The translations under genes were made by a program, and so were the position numbers. A stretch of 64,000 nucleotides of DNA from JANQPX01 sp965222015 (lineage in GTDB: Bacteria; Pseudomonadota; Alphaproteobacteria; Geminicoccales; Geminicoccaceae). Every line of letters starts with the position of its first letter. Within the stretch, counting starts at the first letter, position 1. The notes under the pieces were generated by a model. It was not told where the DNA came from and searched no databases. It saw only the letters and a list, made by a program, of their open reading frames with translations. The stretch lies in assembly GCA_965222015.1 (NCBI GenBank), contig CBDCTL010000022.1, forward strand, positions 721,223 to 785,222, written 5' to 3'. Shown here piece by piece: positions 42,784 to 52,688 of this stretch.

Positions 42784-43791
42784 TCAGCCGAACCTGACGA
42801 GATAGTCCTCCGCCAGCGCCGCCGAGACGCGCGTGAATTCCGGTCCCTGCTGCCTTGCCAGATCGGTGTCCCCGTGGGACCCGATCCAGGCCAGGAGCAC
42901 CATGCGGCGGAGCATGACGAAGGTCGGGATCTCCGCTTCGTCTTCGGCGGGAAGCGCGCGGATGCGGCGATAGCCGCGGAGCCAGGCGTCGATCAGTTCC
43001 TGCGCTTTCGGATGATCCTCGATGAAGGAAAGCGCAGTCGCGACATCGTAGAGGAACCAGCCGAAACCGCTGTCGTCGAAATCGATCACGCGGGTGCTGT
43101 CGCCGGTGATCAGAAGGTTGGCGAGGCGGATGTCGGCGTGAATCAGCCCATAGCGCTGCCGTCCCTTGCCGAAGCCCCGGAGCCGCCGCTCGATGGTCGA
43201 CGCCTGACGCTCGAGGATCGCCCTGATGCCGGCATCCATGGCCGGTGCCCGACGCCAGTCGCCCCAGTTCGGCCGAGCGCCCAGCATGTGCTCGAAATCC
43301 CAGGTCAGACGCTCGAAACCGTCCGGCGGGCGCCAGTCCATGACATGAAGATGGAGCCTCGCCGAGGTTTCGCCCAGATTCTCGAAAGGCTTGATCAGAT
43401 CCTGATTCTCGTCGGGCTCGACCCCTTCGATGAATTCGAACAGCACGAGATGGCGGGGGGCGGCCAGCCCGCCGATCCCGTGGAGCTGGATAAGCTCGCC
43501 GTCTCGCCCGGCGATGGCGGTCGGCGTGATCACGCCCGCCTCCTCCCGCAGCGCCTTCATCCAGGCGAGCTCGGAGGCGATGGCGTTTCCGGAGTGGTAG
43601 CCCGCCCGATGCACGCGCAGAATGTCCGGTCGATCGAGCCCGGGCTTGTCGACCCGATAGGTGGCGTTTTCCGAGAGGTTGATCAGCGTCGTGGCCGCGC
43701 CGTCCGGCAGATCCCAGAGATGAAGCGAGTCTTTCGCCAGACGTCCAAGTCGCTTGACCAGGTCTTCATGGTTCATGCCGGCATCGTTCAT
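42784..43791 (-). CDS. Aminoglycoside phosphotransferase/homoserine kinase-like enzyme
   Basis: 335 aa kinase-like fold. The N-lobe segment TLINLSENATYRV is followed by the catalytic loop YGLIHADIRLANLLI (H-x-D...N) and the metal motif VIDFDDSGFGWFLYD. It belongs to the phosphotransferase family related to homoserine kinase type II; the substrate is unknown. ATG at 43791 with GGAGGAG upstream. Confidence 0.85.
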   Translation of the reverse strand: MNDAGMNHEDLVKRLGRLAKDSLHLWDLPDGAATTLINLSENATYRVDKPGLDRPDILRVHRAGYHSGNAIASELAWMKALREEAGVITPTAIAGRDGELIQLHGIGGLAAPRHLVLFEFIEGVEPDENQDLIKPFENLGETSARLHLHVMDWRPPDGFERLTWDFEHMLGARPNWGDWRRAPAMDAGIRAILERQASTIERRLRGFGKGRQRYGLIHADIRLANLLITGDSTRVIDFDDSGFGWFLYDVATALSFIEDHPKAQELIDAWLRGYRRIRALPAEDEAEIPTFVMLRRMVLLAWIGSHGDTDLARQQGPEFTRVSAALAEDYLVRFG

Positions 43792-44070
43792 GCACGCTCC
43801 TCCGCCTCGGCTCGGGGACGATCGTCCGGCCGCCACCCCACGATCCCCGGCCGGCGAATGCGATGATCTCGCCGCCCAACGCCCGCTGACCATGCGTCAC
43901 GCGGTCTCGCCCATCAACATTTACGACCATTGCATCGGCAAATGCCTTCTCAGGGCGTGGAGAAGAGGCGGACCCAGCCGCTCGGCCCCGATGAGCGGTT
44001 TTTTCCGAAGCCTTGGGTTCCCGGCGTTAACGGTCTCTTAAACCTAAACTGCTATTGAGGTTCGTGATCG
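43792..44070. other. Intergenic region
   Basis: 279 bp between divergent genes. I see no gene in it. It should hold the two promoters. Confidence 0.35.
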
Positions 44071-46163
44071 GTGGATCGAGAGATCGATCGATGTCTTGGC
44101 AAGGAACGGGCCCACGCAACAGGCATCTGGCAGATCTACGATTGTCTCGTCAATCAACACGACTACCGCCTGGTGGTCGTCGCCGCCCTCGTCTGTGTGC
44201 TCGGCCCGTCGCGACCTTCACCATCGCCGATCGCGCGCTCCATGCGAAGGCCAGGGCCGACGTCTGGCTGGCGCTTGGGCGCGGTCCGTCTCGAGCTCGG
44301 CCTCTGGGACGGTGAACTGTCGTCGGGGATCTCGCGCGAAGCCCTGGCCGGTCTCGTCGTCCTGATCGTCACCATGCTCCTCTCGATGGGCCTCGCCAGC
44401 GCACTCTTCGACCGCAGACATTCGTCCGAACTCCAGGCGCAGGCCGAGCGGTTCAGGATTCTTTCCGACAGCGCCCTCGAAGGACTCATCGTCCATCGCG
44501 ACGGCCAGCTCATCGACACCAATGCGGCGGTGAGACGGGCGCTTTCCCTGAGCGGGGACATGACATCGCGGTCGATTTTCGGCTGGTTCGGATCGGCGGA
44601 TCGCTCGGAGATCGAGCGATGGCTCCTGCAGCGCAGTGAAGACCCCGTCGAAATCGAGATGACCGCCCTCGACGGCAGTCGCTTTCCCGCAGAGGTCAGC
44701 GGGAAGTTCATCGAGCTCGCCGATGGATCCCGTGGCCAGGTTCTCGCTTTCAGGAACATTACTGCCCGGAAGATGGCGGAAGCGCAGCTCCATCACCAGG
44801 CTCTGCACGATCCGCTGATCGATCTTCCCAACCGACGCCTTTTTCACGAACTCGCGCGCGGAGAAGGTCCGCTCGAGCACGGACCGTCAGCGCGGCCAGC
44901 CTCGCCCAGCGGCTGATCGCCGCCCTCACGACGCCCTTGAAGCTCGACGGCACGGAAGCGGTGGTCTCGGCCTCGATCGGCATCACCGTCTATCCCCATG
45001 ACGGCCAGACCATCGCGGAGTTCATCCGGAACGCCGACACCGCCATGTACCGTGCCAAGGCCGACGGCAAGGCGACGTTCCGCTTCTTCGAGCATCAGAT
45101 GAACGAAGCGCTGCAGGCTCGGCACGCCTTGGAAAGCCGGCTGCGCAAAGCCGTCGCCGACCGACAGCTGTCGATCGCCTACCAGCCGCTGGTGGACTGC
45201 CGGACGAGACGTCCGGAAGGCTTCGAGGCGCTTTTGCGCTGGTGGGACGCGACGCTCGGCGACGTGCCGCCATCCGAGTTCATTCCCATCGCCAAGGAGA
45301 CGGGTCTGATCATCTCGCTCGGCGAGTTTGCGCTGCGCCAGGCTTGTGAGGATGCATCGAGCTGGCCCGAACCGCTCAGGGTCGCGGTCAATCTATCCCC
45401 GGTTCAGTTCAGACGTCCGGGTCTGTCGGAAACGGTGGCCGGGATCCTCGAGGAGACCGGGCTGTCCGGATCGCCGCTCGAACTCGAGATCACCGAATCG
45501 ATTCTGATCGAAAACCGCGATCAGATCCTCGAGACCCTGCGAGCACTGAAGGATCTCGGCGTCCATATTTCGATGGACGACTTCGGCACAGGCTATTCGT
45601 CGCTGAGCTATCTCCAGAGCTTTCCCTTCGACAAGATCAAGATCGACCGAACCTTCGTTTCGAGCCTGACGGACCGATCACAGAGCGCGCACATCATCAA
45701 GGCGATCACGGCCATGGGCCGCAGCCTCGACATGAAGGTCGTCGCGGAAGGGGTCGAAACAGAAGAACACCTGCACGAAATTTCCCAGCTGTCCTGCGAC
45801 GAAGTCCAAGGCTACTATATCGCGCGGTCGATCGACCCTGCTCTGTTCAAAAACCGAGAGCTTCGCCTGACCCTCGCGAGGCGGATCCGCCCGGACCGCG
45901 GCGAAGGAGTGGCCGGGCTCATCTCGAACCCGGCACGACGACTGCCCGGCGAGCTGGGCATGGAGCTCGGCGAAGGGTTCGCCGGCGGCGGCTCTGACGG
46001 CAACACCACAAGCCTGTTCACGACGACTCTGGATGGTCTCGGGCCGCTCGGCGATGGCGCCCACGCCCCGCATGAATGCCTTTACTTGGACGAGACGCTG
46101 GAGCGGACCGCCCTTCTCTCCCTCCTGCTGCCGGCGCCGCCTTTGGAGCACCCGGTTCCGTAA
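44071..46163 (+). pseudogene. MHYT/PAS/GGDEF/EAL cyclic-di-GMP protein, internally deleted
   Basis: Part 1 (44071-44916) has the start of an MHYT-like membrane domain (CLVNQHDYRLVVVAALVCVLG), interrupted by a frameshift, then a last membrane helix, a PAS domain (ILSDSALEGLIVHRDG) and the first residues of a GGDEF domain (LIDLPNRRLFHELA). Part 2, in another frame from ~44880, resumes at the end of the GGDEF domain (ASIGITVYPHDGQ, MYRAKADGK). The whole GGDEF active-site region is missing. The EAL domain is intact (GFEALLRW, ELEITESIL, MDDFGTGYSSLSYL, VAEGVET). Only a phosphodiesterase fragment could be active. Confidence 0.82.
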
Positions 46164-46186
46164 ACGGCGAACAGGAGAGACGACCG

Positions 46187-46804
46187 ATGCAGCCCTTTTT
46201 GAGCTCGATCACCCGCATCACCGATCTGGAGACGAAGGCTTTTCAGTATCGCCCGCTCCCGCACCGTGCCTGGGCGACCGGCGATTGCGTGCTGTGCAAG
46301 GTGACGGGCAAGCCCGGGCCGCTCTACCACGTCGAGCTGCCGTCCGGCCGCATGTGCCAGGTGTTCGACGGCGATCTCGTGATCGGTGCCTTCGGCAAGC
46401 GGGCCGCGACGCTGGAGGGCGTCGGTGATTGGGAGAGCATCGGCGATGATCACAACTTGCACGCGCTGACCTCCGCCGGGCTCCTAGGCAAGGCGACGTC
46501 CGTGTCGCCTTTGCTGCCGCCCATGATGGAGCTGGTCTACAGGGGCCATATCGTCAGGGGCGACGACAAGGTGACGATGGATCACTTCTGTACCCATCTC
46601 GATCCGTCGGGCAAAACCACGTCGCCATTGCTCAAACCGGTTATCCTGCTGATCGGGACGTCCATGTCGTCGGGCAAAACCACGTCGGGGCGCGTCATCG
46701 TGCATGAGCTGAAACGCCGGGGTCTGACGGTGGCTGCCGCCAAGCTGACCGGCGCTGCGCGTTATCGCGATGTTTTGAGTTTGGGCGATGCCGGCCCCGA
46801 CTAA
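46187..46804 (+). pseudogene. P-loop NTPase-like protein, cut short by a stop codon
   Basis: 205 aa. N-terminal ~140 residues of unknown type, then a Walker A motif GTSMSSGKTTS (~160-172) and KRRGLTVAAAKLTGAARYRD. The frame stops at TAA near 46804 inside GDAGPD-stop-LFDFVDVGLPSTV; the continuation is in the same frame and is clearly homologous, so a single Tyr codon (TAC to TAA) may explain it. The rest of the gene is missing. ATG at 46187 follows AGGAGAG. Confidence 0.65.
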
Positions 46805-46865
46805 CTGTTCGATTTCGTCGATGTCGGACTGCCCTCCACAGTGTGCGCACCGGATGTGTTCCGGC

Positions 46866-47843
46866 ATGACGGCACTGCGCATCGCCCGCTTCCGCGAGCT
46901 GCCGCTGGTCTTCACCCATCACACGCTTTACGCAGTATCGCACTACGTCCCCGACTCGCCATCACTCGGACGCTTCTCGTCGAGCTTGCGACGGCCGGCG
47001 ATCAGGTGTTCGCACCGAGCGAGAGCATCGCCGAGTTGATCCGCAAGCGAGGCGTGACGGTGCCGATCGCGGTCGTGCCGACCGGCGTGGATCGATCGGT
47101 TCGCCAAGGGCGACGGCCGGAAGCTTCGACAGCGCCTGGGCATCGCGGTGTCCGATCTGGTCGTCGGTCATCTCGGTCGCCTGGCGCCGGAAAAGAACCT
47201 CGCCTTTCTCAGCGACGCCGTCGCACGCTTTCTCCGATCGCACGAACATGCGCGTTTCCTCGTCGTCGGCGACGGTCCTTCGGCTGCAGCGATCCGATCC
47301 CGGTTCGAAGACGCCGGTCTTTGTGATCGTCTTCACATGACGGGCAGTTTGAGCGGCCAGGCCCTGATCGATGCCTATCACGCCATGGACGTCTTCGCCT
47401 TCGCATCGAAGAGCGAGACGCAGGGCATGGTGCTCACCGAGGCGATGGCCGCGGGCCTGCCGGTGGTCGCACTCGATGCCTCCGGCGCGCGGGAGGTCGT
47501 GCGGAACGAGAAGAACGGCCGCTTGCTCATGGAGGAAGATGCCGAAGCGTTTGCTGGCGCGCTCGATTGGATGGCGACACGGACGACCGCGGAAAGAAGG
47601 ACACTCGGGGAGCAGGTCCAAAAGACCGCCGAAGCCTTTTCGATGACGTCATCGGCGAAGAAAGCTACTCGACACTACGGGACCCTGATCGGCACGATGG
47701 TGACGTCGACGGGGAAACCTGACGCCGAGTGGGAAAAACTGCTCCATCTGATCGGGGCCGAATGGGACATCGTCAGGAGCATGGCCGACGCCGTCGGCGC
47801 CGGCCTCGACATCGGAAGTGCCAGGAAAGAGCCGCGATCATGA
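46866..47843 (+). pseudogene. Group 4-type glycosyltransferase, N-terminus lost and two frameshifts
   Basis: The family segments are readable but in changing frames: MTALRIARFRELPLVFTHHTLYA (frame A), then LVELATAGDQVFAPSESIAELIRKRG (frame B), then back to A from about 47110: VVGHLGRLAPEKNLAFLSDAV, FLVVGDGPSAAAIRSRF, FAFASKSETQGMVLTEAMAAGLPVVALDA. That last domain (47148-47843) is complete. The shift back coincides with a duplicated CGAT at ~47090. The N-terminal nucleotide-binding part is missing. It overlaps the next gene (ATGA), so it belonged to that operon. Confidence 0.8.
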
Positions 47844-50302
47844 TCGCCAGGCTCGAAGTGCTGGCTAGAAGGATCAGCCGCTTCTTTCGCCGCAGCGAAT
47901 GGTTCGTGCGCCTTTTCCGGCTGCCGCGATCGGAGGGCACGGAGACTGCTCCCGGTCTCGTCATGATCCAGATCGACGGCCTCTCGCACACGCAGCTCGA
48001 GAAGGCGTTGAAGAGTAGCATGCCTTTTCTCGCGAAGCTGCTCCGGTGCGAGCATTACCGTCTGCATCGGCTCTATTCAGGCGTGCCGTCGACGACTCCC
48101 GCGGTGCAGGCGGAGCTGTTTTACGGCGTCAGGAACGCCGTCCCGACGTTCAGTTTCTATCATCCGCCGTCCGCGCGTGTGGTTCGCATGTACGAACCGA
48201 GCACCGTCGCGGCGATCGAACCGGTGATCGCAGGGCGGGGCGGACAGGCGCTCCTGTCCGGCGGCAGCGCCTATGCGGACATCTACGAAGGGGGTGCTGA
48301 CGAGGCGCATTTCTGCCCGACGTCGCTCGGCTGGGGGCCGCCGCTGAGAGACGGCAGGCGCCCGGCGACGATGCTGCTGATCCTGAGCAATGCCTACAGC
48401 TTCCTGCGCACCCTGGCGCTGCTCGCGTTCGAACTCGTCCTGGCGATCGTCGATTGCATACGCGGCATCATCGACCGGCGCGATCTGGTCAAGGAGCTCA
48501 AATTCGTGCCGACACGGGTCGCGATCTCGATCCTCCTGCGCGAGCTCACGGTCATCGGCGCCAAGATCGACATCGCGCGCGGCCTGCCGATCGTTCACCT
48601 CAATCTGCTCGGCTATGACGAACAGGCGCATCGGCGCGGACCGGGCTCCGCCTTCGCCCACTGGACGCTGAAGGGCATCGACGACGCCATCGCCCGCCTT
48701 TGGCGCGCCGCTCATACAGCGACACGCCGCCACTACGATGTCTGGATCTACGCCGATCACGGCCAGGAGGCCGTCACCCCCTATGCCCGCCGCTTCGGAC
48801 GCTCGCTGGACGAAGCGGTCAATGCAAGCTTTGCGACGGTGCTGACGGCCGAACATGAGCCCGCAAAGGATGGCGGCGAGAGCTCGCGCCATCATCGCGC
48901 CGGCTGGCTGGGCGGCGGCCGGCTGCAGCGCCTCTTTCGCTTCGACGACGCCGATGGTGATTCCGAACAGGCGAACGGCCCGACCGTCGTCGCCCTCGGA
49001 CCGATCGGACTGGTCTATCCGCCGCGCACACTGAGCGAACGGGAACGGACGGCGATCGCCGAGGCGCTTGTCACCGATGCCGACATCCCGATGGTGTTGA
49101 TCGCCGGGGGCGAGGGACGTGCGATCGCCCATACCAAAGACGGCCGCTTCACGCTGCCGGACGATGCCGCGCCGATCCTCGGTGCCGATCACCCCTTCCG
49201 CGACGACGCGGCGCGCGATCTCGTCACCCTTTGCCATCACGCCTATGCCGGCGCGATGGTGCTTTGCGGCTGGCGCCACGGCCTCTCGCCTCTGAGCTTC
49301 GCCATCGAGAACGGCGCCCATTGCGGCCCTGGTCCGGAAGAGACGAACGGCTTCGTTCTGCTTCCGGCGGACAGCCCCCTCACGGCTGACAACGCGAAGC
49401 CGATTCGGCCGCTCGATCTGCGACGGGCGGCACTGACGGTGCTCGGTCGGATCGAAAGCCCGGCTATCGTCTCCCGCGTCCGGAGGCCCCTAAAAAAACT
49501 TCGGGTTCTGACCTACAACGTCCATGGCTGCGTCGGCATGGACGGCAAGCTCGCCCCGGAGCGCATCGCCAGGGTGATCGCCCGGCACGCGCCGGACATC
49601 GTGGCGCTGCAGGAACTCGACGTCGGCAGGCGGCGCTCGAACGGCGTCGACCAGGCGAACCTCATCGCTCGCCACCTCGAAATGGAGCAGATTTTTTCGG
49701 CGGCGCTGCATGTCGAAGAAGGGCGCTACGGCAATGCGATCCTGACCCATCTGCCGATGCGATTGGTCAAGGCCGACGCCCTCCCCTCGCCAGCGACGCG
49801 AAGGCCACGCGAGCCGCGCGGCGCGCTCTGGGTCGCGATCGAGGCGGGCGATATCGAGATCCAGGTCTTGAACACCCATTTCGGTCTTTCGCCCAACGAA
49901 CGGAAGGCCCAGGCGGATGCGCTTGCCGGTCCGGATTGGCTCGCCGATCCGGCCTGTCGCAATCCTGCAGTGCTCTGTGGCGATCTCAACGCCCTGCCCA
50001 ATGCGCCAGCCTGCCGCAGAGTTGGACAATGGCTGCAGAATGTCGATGCCGCTCTGCCAACGAGCACGCAAAAGGGAACTTTTTTTGGGCGTCTTCCGAT
50101 CGCGCGGATCGACCACATCTTCGTCAGCGACGGCATCGTCGTCGAAGCGGTCGAAATCCCGTTAAGCAGCCTGACGCGCGTTGCATCGGACCACCTGCCG
50201 CTGATGGCCGATCTGTGCCTTGACGCCTCATCGAATGCAATCGCTGAGGGCACGGGAAAACAATGCAAGATTGTCACTCCGGCGGCCAGCCTCGAGGCAT
50301 GA
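47840..50302 (+). CDS. Fusion of alkaline-phosphatase-superfamily phosphodiesterase and endonuclease/exonuclease/phosphatase domain
   Basis: 820 aa. Residues ~30-500 resemble nucleotide-pyrophosphatase/phosphodiesterase folds (QIDGLSHTQLEKAL, GVPSTTPAVQAELFYG, HLNLLGYDEQAHRRGP, YADHGQE) with a hydrophobic stretch near 200-220. Residues ~555-815 are a complete EEP phosphatase (LTYNVHGC, LQELD, GNAILTH, LCGDLNALP, IDHIFVSD, SDHLPL). The start ATG overlaps the glycosyltransferase stop. A role in lipid or surface-glycan phosphodiester turnover is suggested by the neighbour; substrate unknown. Confidence 0.78.
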   Translation: MIARLEVLARRISRFFRRSEWFVRLFRLPRSEGTETAPGLVMIQIDGLSHTQLEKALKSSMPFLAKLLRCEHYRLHRLYSGVPSTTPAVQAELFYGVRNAVPTFSFYHPPSARVVRMYEPSTVAAIEPVIAGRGGQALLSGGSAYADIYEGGADEAHFCPTSLGWGPPLRDGRRPATMLLILSNAYSFLRTLALLAFELVLAIVDCIRGIIDRRDLVKELKFVPTRVAISILLRELTVIGAKIDIARGLPIVHLNLLGYDEQAHRRGPGSAFAHWTLKGIDDAIARLWRAAHTATRRHYDVWIYADHGQEAVTPYARRFGRSLDEAVNASFATVLTAEHEPAKDGGESSRHHRAGWLGGGRLQRLFRFDDADGDSEQANGPTVVALGPIGLVYPPRTLSERERTAIAEALVTDADIPMVLIAGGEGRAIAHTKDGRFTLPDDAAPILGADHPFRDDAARDLVTLCHHAYAGAMVLCGWRHGLSPLSFAIENGAHCGPGPEETNGFVLLPADSPLTADNAKPIRPLDLRRAALTVLGRIESPAIVSRVRRPLKKLRVLTYNVHGCVGMDGKLAPERIARVIARHAPDIVALQELDVGRRRSNGVDQANLIARHLEMEQIFSAALHVEEGRYGNAILTHLPMRLVKADALPSPATRRPREPRGALWVAIEAGDIEIQVLNTHFGLSPNERKAQADALAGPDWLADPACRNPAVLCGDLNALPNAPACRRVGQWLQNVDAALPTSTQKGTFFGRLPIARIDHIFVSDGIVVEAVEIPLSSLTRVASDHLPLMADLCLDASSNAIAEGTGKQCKIVTPAASLEA

Positions 50303-50349
50303 CCCGCGACTTCCAGCATTCGCTATACGACCGCCGTCGGCGCGTGCAT

Positions 50350-50363
50350 TTGATCCGTGTCAT
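50350..50363. promoter_or_regulatory. Near-consensus FNR/FixK box ahead of the ADH fragment
   Basis: TTGATCCGTGTCAT departs from the extended TTGA-N6-TCAA pattern only at the last base. It is 67 bp before the GTG at 50417 and overlaps no functional gene. Confidence 0.5.
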
Positions 50364-50416
50364 GGTGCCGAGGCGAGCCTGGATCGAGGCTGGCCGCTCA
50401 CCAAGGAGGCCAGATC

Positions 50417-50659
50417 GTGAAAGCGATGGTACTGGAAAAGCCCGGCGAGCCGCTTCGGATGATGGAGCTGCCGATGCCGCATCCGAGATCGGACCAGGTT
50501 CTGGTCAAGGTCACCGCCTGCGGCGTCTGCAGAACCGATCTGCATATCGTCGATGGCGACCTGCAGCACCTCCCGCTCGGCCAGGCCAGCGAAGCGCTGG
50601 CCAGACTGAGAGACCGGCGCCTGCAGGGAGCAGCGGTTCTGCTGCCGAACCAGCCTTGA
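50417..50659 (+). pseudogene. Zinc alcohol dehydrogenase, internally deleted remnant
   Basis: 80 aa from a GTG start with AAGGAGG upstream. Residues 1-52 are the normal N-terminus of a zinc alcohol dehydrogenase (VKAMVLEKPGEPLRMMELP, CGVCRTDLHIVDGDL). The sequence then jumps, in frame, to ASEALARLRDRRLQGAAVLLPNQP, the normal C-terminus. About 250 central residues, including the remaining zinc ligands and the NAD-binding fold, are missing, so it cannot be active. Confidence 0.8.
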
Positions 50660-50668
50660 TCTGTCTCA
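50655..50668. promoter_or_regulatory. FNR/FixK-like box ahead of ftsH
   Basis: TTGATCTGTCTCAA fits TTGA-N6-TCAA, with one mismatch to the full palindrome, 70 bp before the ftsH start. It overlaps the stop of the ADH remnant. Confidence 0.6.
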
Positions 50669-50737
50669 AAGTTCGCGCGGCGAAACCTGCCACAGTGAGA
50701 CGGCAGTCATTGCGGACGTGCCAAGCGGCATTCGATC

Positions 50738-52630
50738 ATGCCCGACCGTCAAATCGACAAGCAGTCGCTCTGGGGGATCTATCTGATCGTCGGCGGTTTT
50801 CTGCTGCTGTCTCTGCTCTTCAGCACAGCCACGAACGTACCGACCGACGCCAAGATTCCCTACACGCAGTTCAAGCAACTGACCGTCGAAGGCCAGGTCG
50901 GTCACGTGACGTTCAGCGCGGACGAGATCTCGGCGGATCTGCGCGAAGCGACGGTCGTTCGCCCATCCGGTCCTCCGGTCTCGCGCGTTACCACCCGAAT
51001 TCCTGCCGTCGGCGATCCCGAACTGCTGCCGCTGCTGGAGCAGCGTAACGTCGAAGTCGAGGTCCTGCCCGGAAAGTCGGACGACGCGAGCCGGATCCTG
51101 CTCTCCCTTCTGCCGTGGGCCATCCTCATCGGCATCTACTGGTTCTTCTGGCGGCGCGTGGCCAGATCCATGGGCGGCTTCGGTGGCCGCATGGATCCCA
51201 ACGAATTTCTGAGCGGATCGACCAGGAAGGAGAGCGGCAGCGAGAGCACGGTCACGTTCGCCGATGTCGCCGGTCAGGACAACGCCAAGCGGGAGGTCGA
51301 GGAGCTGGTCGAGTTTTTGCGCGAGCCGGACCGCTATCGTCGCCTCGGCGCCGAGCCGCCGCGCGGCGTTCTGCTGATGGGCCCTCCCGGCACCGGCAAG
51401 ACCTTGCTTGCCCGTGCCCTTGCCGGCGAGGCCGGCGTGCCCTTTTTCCATATCTCCGCCTCGGAATTCATCGAGCTCTATGTCGGCGTCGGCGCCTCCA
51501 GAGTTCGAAAAATGTTCGAAGAGGCGAAGAAGCGGGCGCCCTGCATCATCTTCATCGATGAGCTGGACGCTGTCGGCCGCGTGCGGGGTGCCGGCCTGGG
51601 CGGCGGCCATGACGAACGCGAGCAGACCCTCAATCAGATCCTCTCGGAGCTGGACGGCTTCACAGGTCACGAGACGGTCATCGTGCTCGCGGCGACCAAC
51701 CGGCCCGATGTGCTCGATCCGGCACTCCTGCGGCCGGGACGCTTCGATCGTCATGTCACGCTGGAATTGCCGGACAAGACCGCACGCGAGGCGATACTCG
51801 GCGTGCATACCAGGAAAGTGCCGCTGGCCAGCGACGTCGACCTTGCCGTGATCGCTGCCGGCACGCCTGGATTTTCGGGGGCGGATCTGAAAAACCTGAT
51901 CAACGAAGCCGCGATGACGGCGGCGCGTGCCGGCAGCCATGCGGTGACCAGGGCGCATCTCGACGACATGCGCGACAAGCTGATGATGGGCTCGGTGCGC
52001 ACGCTCGCCATCCAGCCGGACGAGCGGCATCGGCTCGCCGTGCATGAAGCGGGCCACACGGCGGTCGCGCATTTCCTGCCGAACGCCGATCCTCTCTACA
52101 AGGTCAGCATCATCCCGCGCGGGCGTGCACTTGGGGCAACCCACATGCTGCCGGAGCAGGAGCGCCACACCTTGCCCGAAGACTATCTGCGCGCACGGCT
52201 CGCCGTCATGATGGGCGGGCGGACGGCGGAAAAGCTCCTTCTCGGCAATGTCAGCTCGGGCGCCGACGACGACATCCATCAGGCCACCAGCCTCGCTCGC
52301 GCCATGGTGGCGCGCTGGGGCATGGCCGACGAGGTCGGGCCTGTCGACCTCCGGCAAAGCGAGGAGCATCCCTTCCTGGGACGGGAGATCGCGCAGCCGC
52401 GACAATTCAGTCCGGAGACCGCCCATGAAGTCGATCAGGCCGTTCGCCGCTTCGTGACCGAGGCTGAGGATCAGGCTCTTCAGATCCTCGAATCGCATCG
52501 CACCGAGGTGCAACGTCTGGTGACCGAACTCGAAACCAACGAAACACTCGATCGGCGGCAAATCGAAGCCTGTCTCGGAGTCCCTGAGGGCCAGTCGACG
52601 ACTCCCGACGTCCAATCCATGTCGGCGTGA
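50738..52630 (+). CDS. ftsH: ATP-dependent zinc metalloprotease FtsH (paralogue)
   Basis: 630 aa, full length. Two membrane helices (LIVGGFLLLSLLF, ~residues 15-27; LLPWAILIGIYWFFW, ~123-137) flank a periplasmic domain. The AAA domain has Walker A GPPGTGKT (~215), Walker B CIIFIDELDA and the arginine-finger region RPGRFDRH. The protease has HEAGH (~436-440) and the third zinc ligand region GADDDIHQAT. It degrades membrane and stress proteins. It looks like a second copy, not the housekeeping one, because of its micro-oxic context; that part is inference. Confidence 0.94.
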   Translation: MPDRQIDKQSLWGIYLIVGGFLLLSLLFSTATNVPTDAKIPYTQFKQLTVEGQVGHVTFSADEISADLREATVVRPSGPPVSRVTTRIPAVGDPELLPLLEQRNVEVEVLPGKSDDASRILLSLLPWAILIGIYWFFWRRVARSMGGFGGRMDPNEFLSGSTRKESGSESTVTFADVAGQDNAKREVEELVEFLREPDRYRRLGAEPPRGVLLMGPPGTGKTLLARALAGEAGVPFFHISASEFIELYVGVGASRVRKMFEEAKKRAPCIIFIDELDAVGRVRGAGLGGGHDEREQTLNQILSELDGFTGHETVIVLAATNRPDVLDPALLRPGRFDRHVTLELPDKTAREAILGVHTRKVPLASDVDLAVIAAGTPGFSGADLKNLINEAAMTAARAGSHAVTRAHLDDMRDKLMMGSVRTLAIQPDERHRLAVHEAGHTAVAHFLPNADPLYKVSIIPRGRALGATHMLPEQERHTLPEDYLRARLAVMMGGRTAEKLLLGNVSSGADDDIHQATSLARAMVARWGMADEVGPVDLRQSEEHPFLGREIAQPRQFSPETAHEVDQAVRRFVTEAEDQALQILESHRTEVQRLVTELETNETLDRRQIEACLGVPEGQSTTPDVQSMSA

Positions 52631-52688
52631 GGCGCTCGCGGATCAGCCTCAGCCTCTTTGCAAGGGCGGCCTCGAATCCCGCGATGTG

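Noticed and set aside
50666..52615. 649-codon open frame opposite ftsH
   Set aside because: Shadow frame; ftsH has Walker, SRH and HEAGH motifs in the plus frame.
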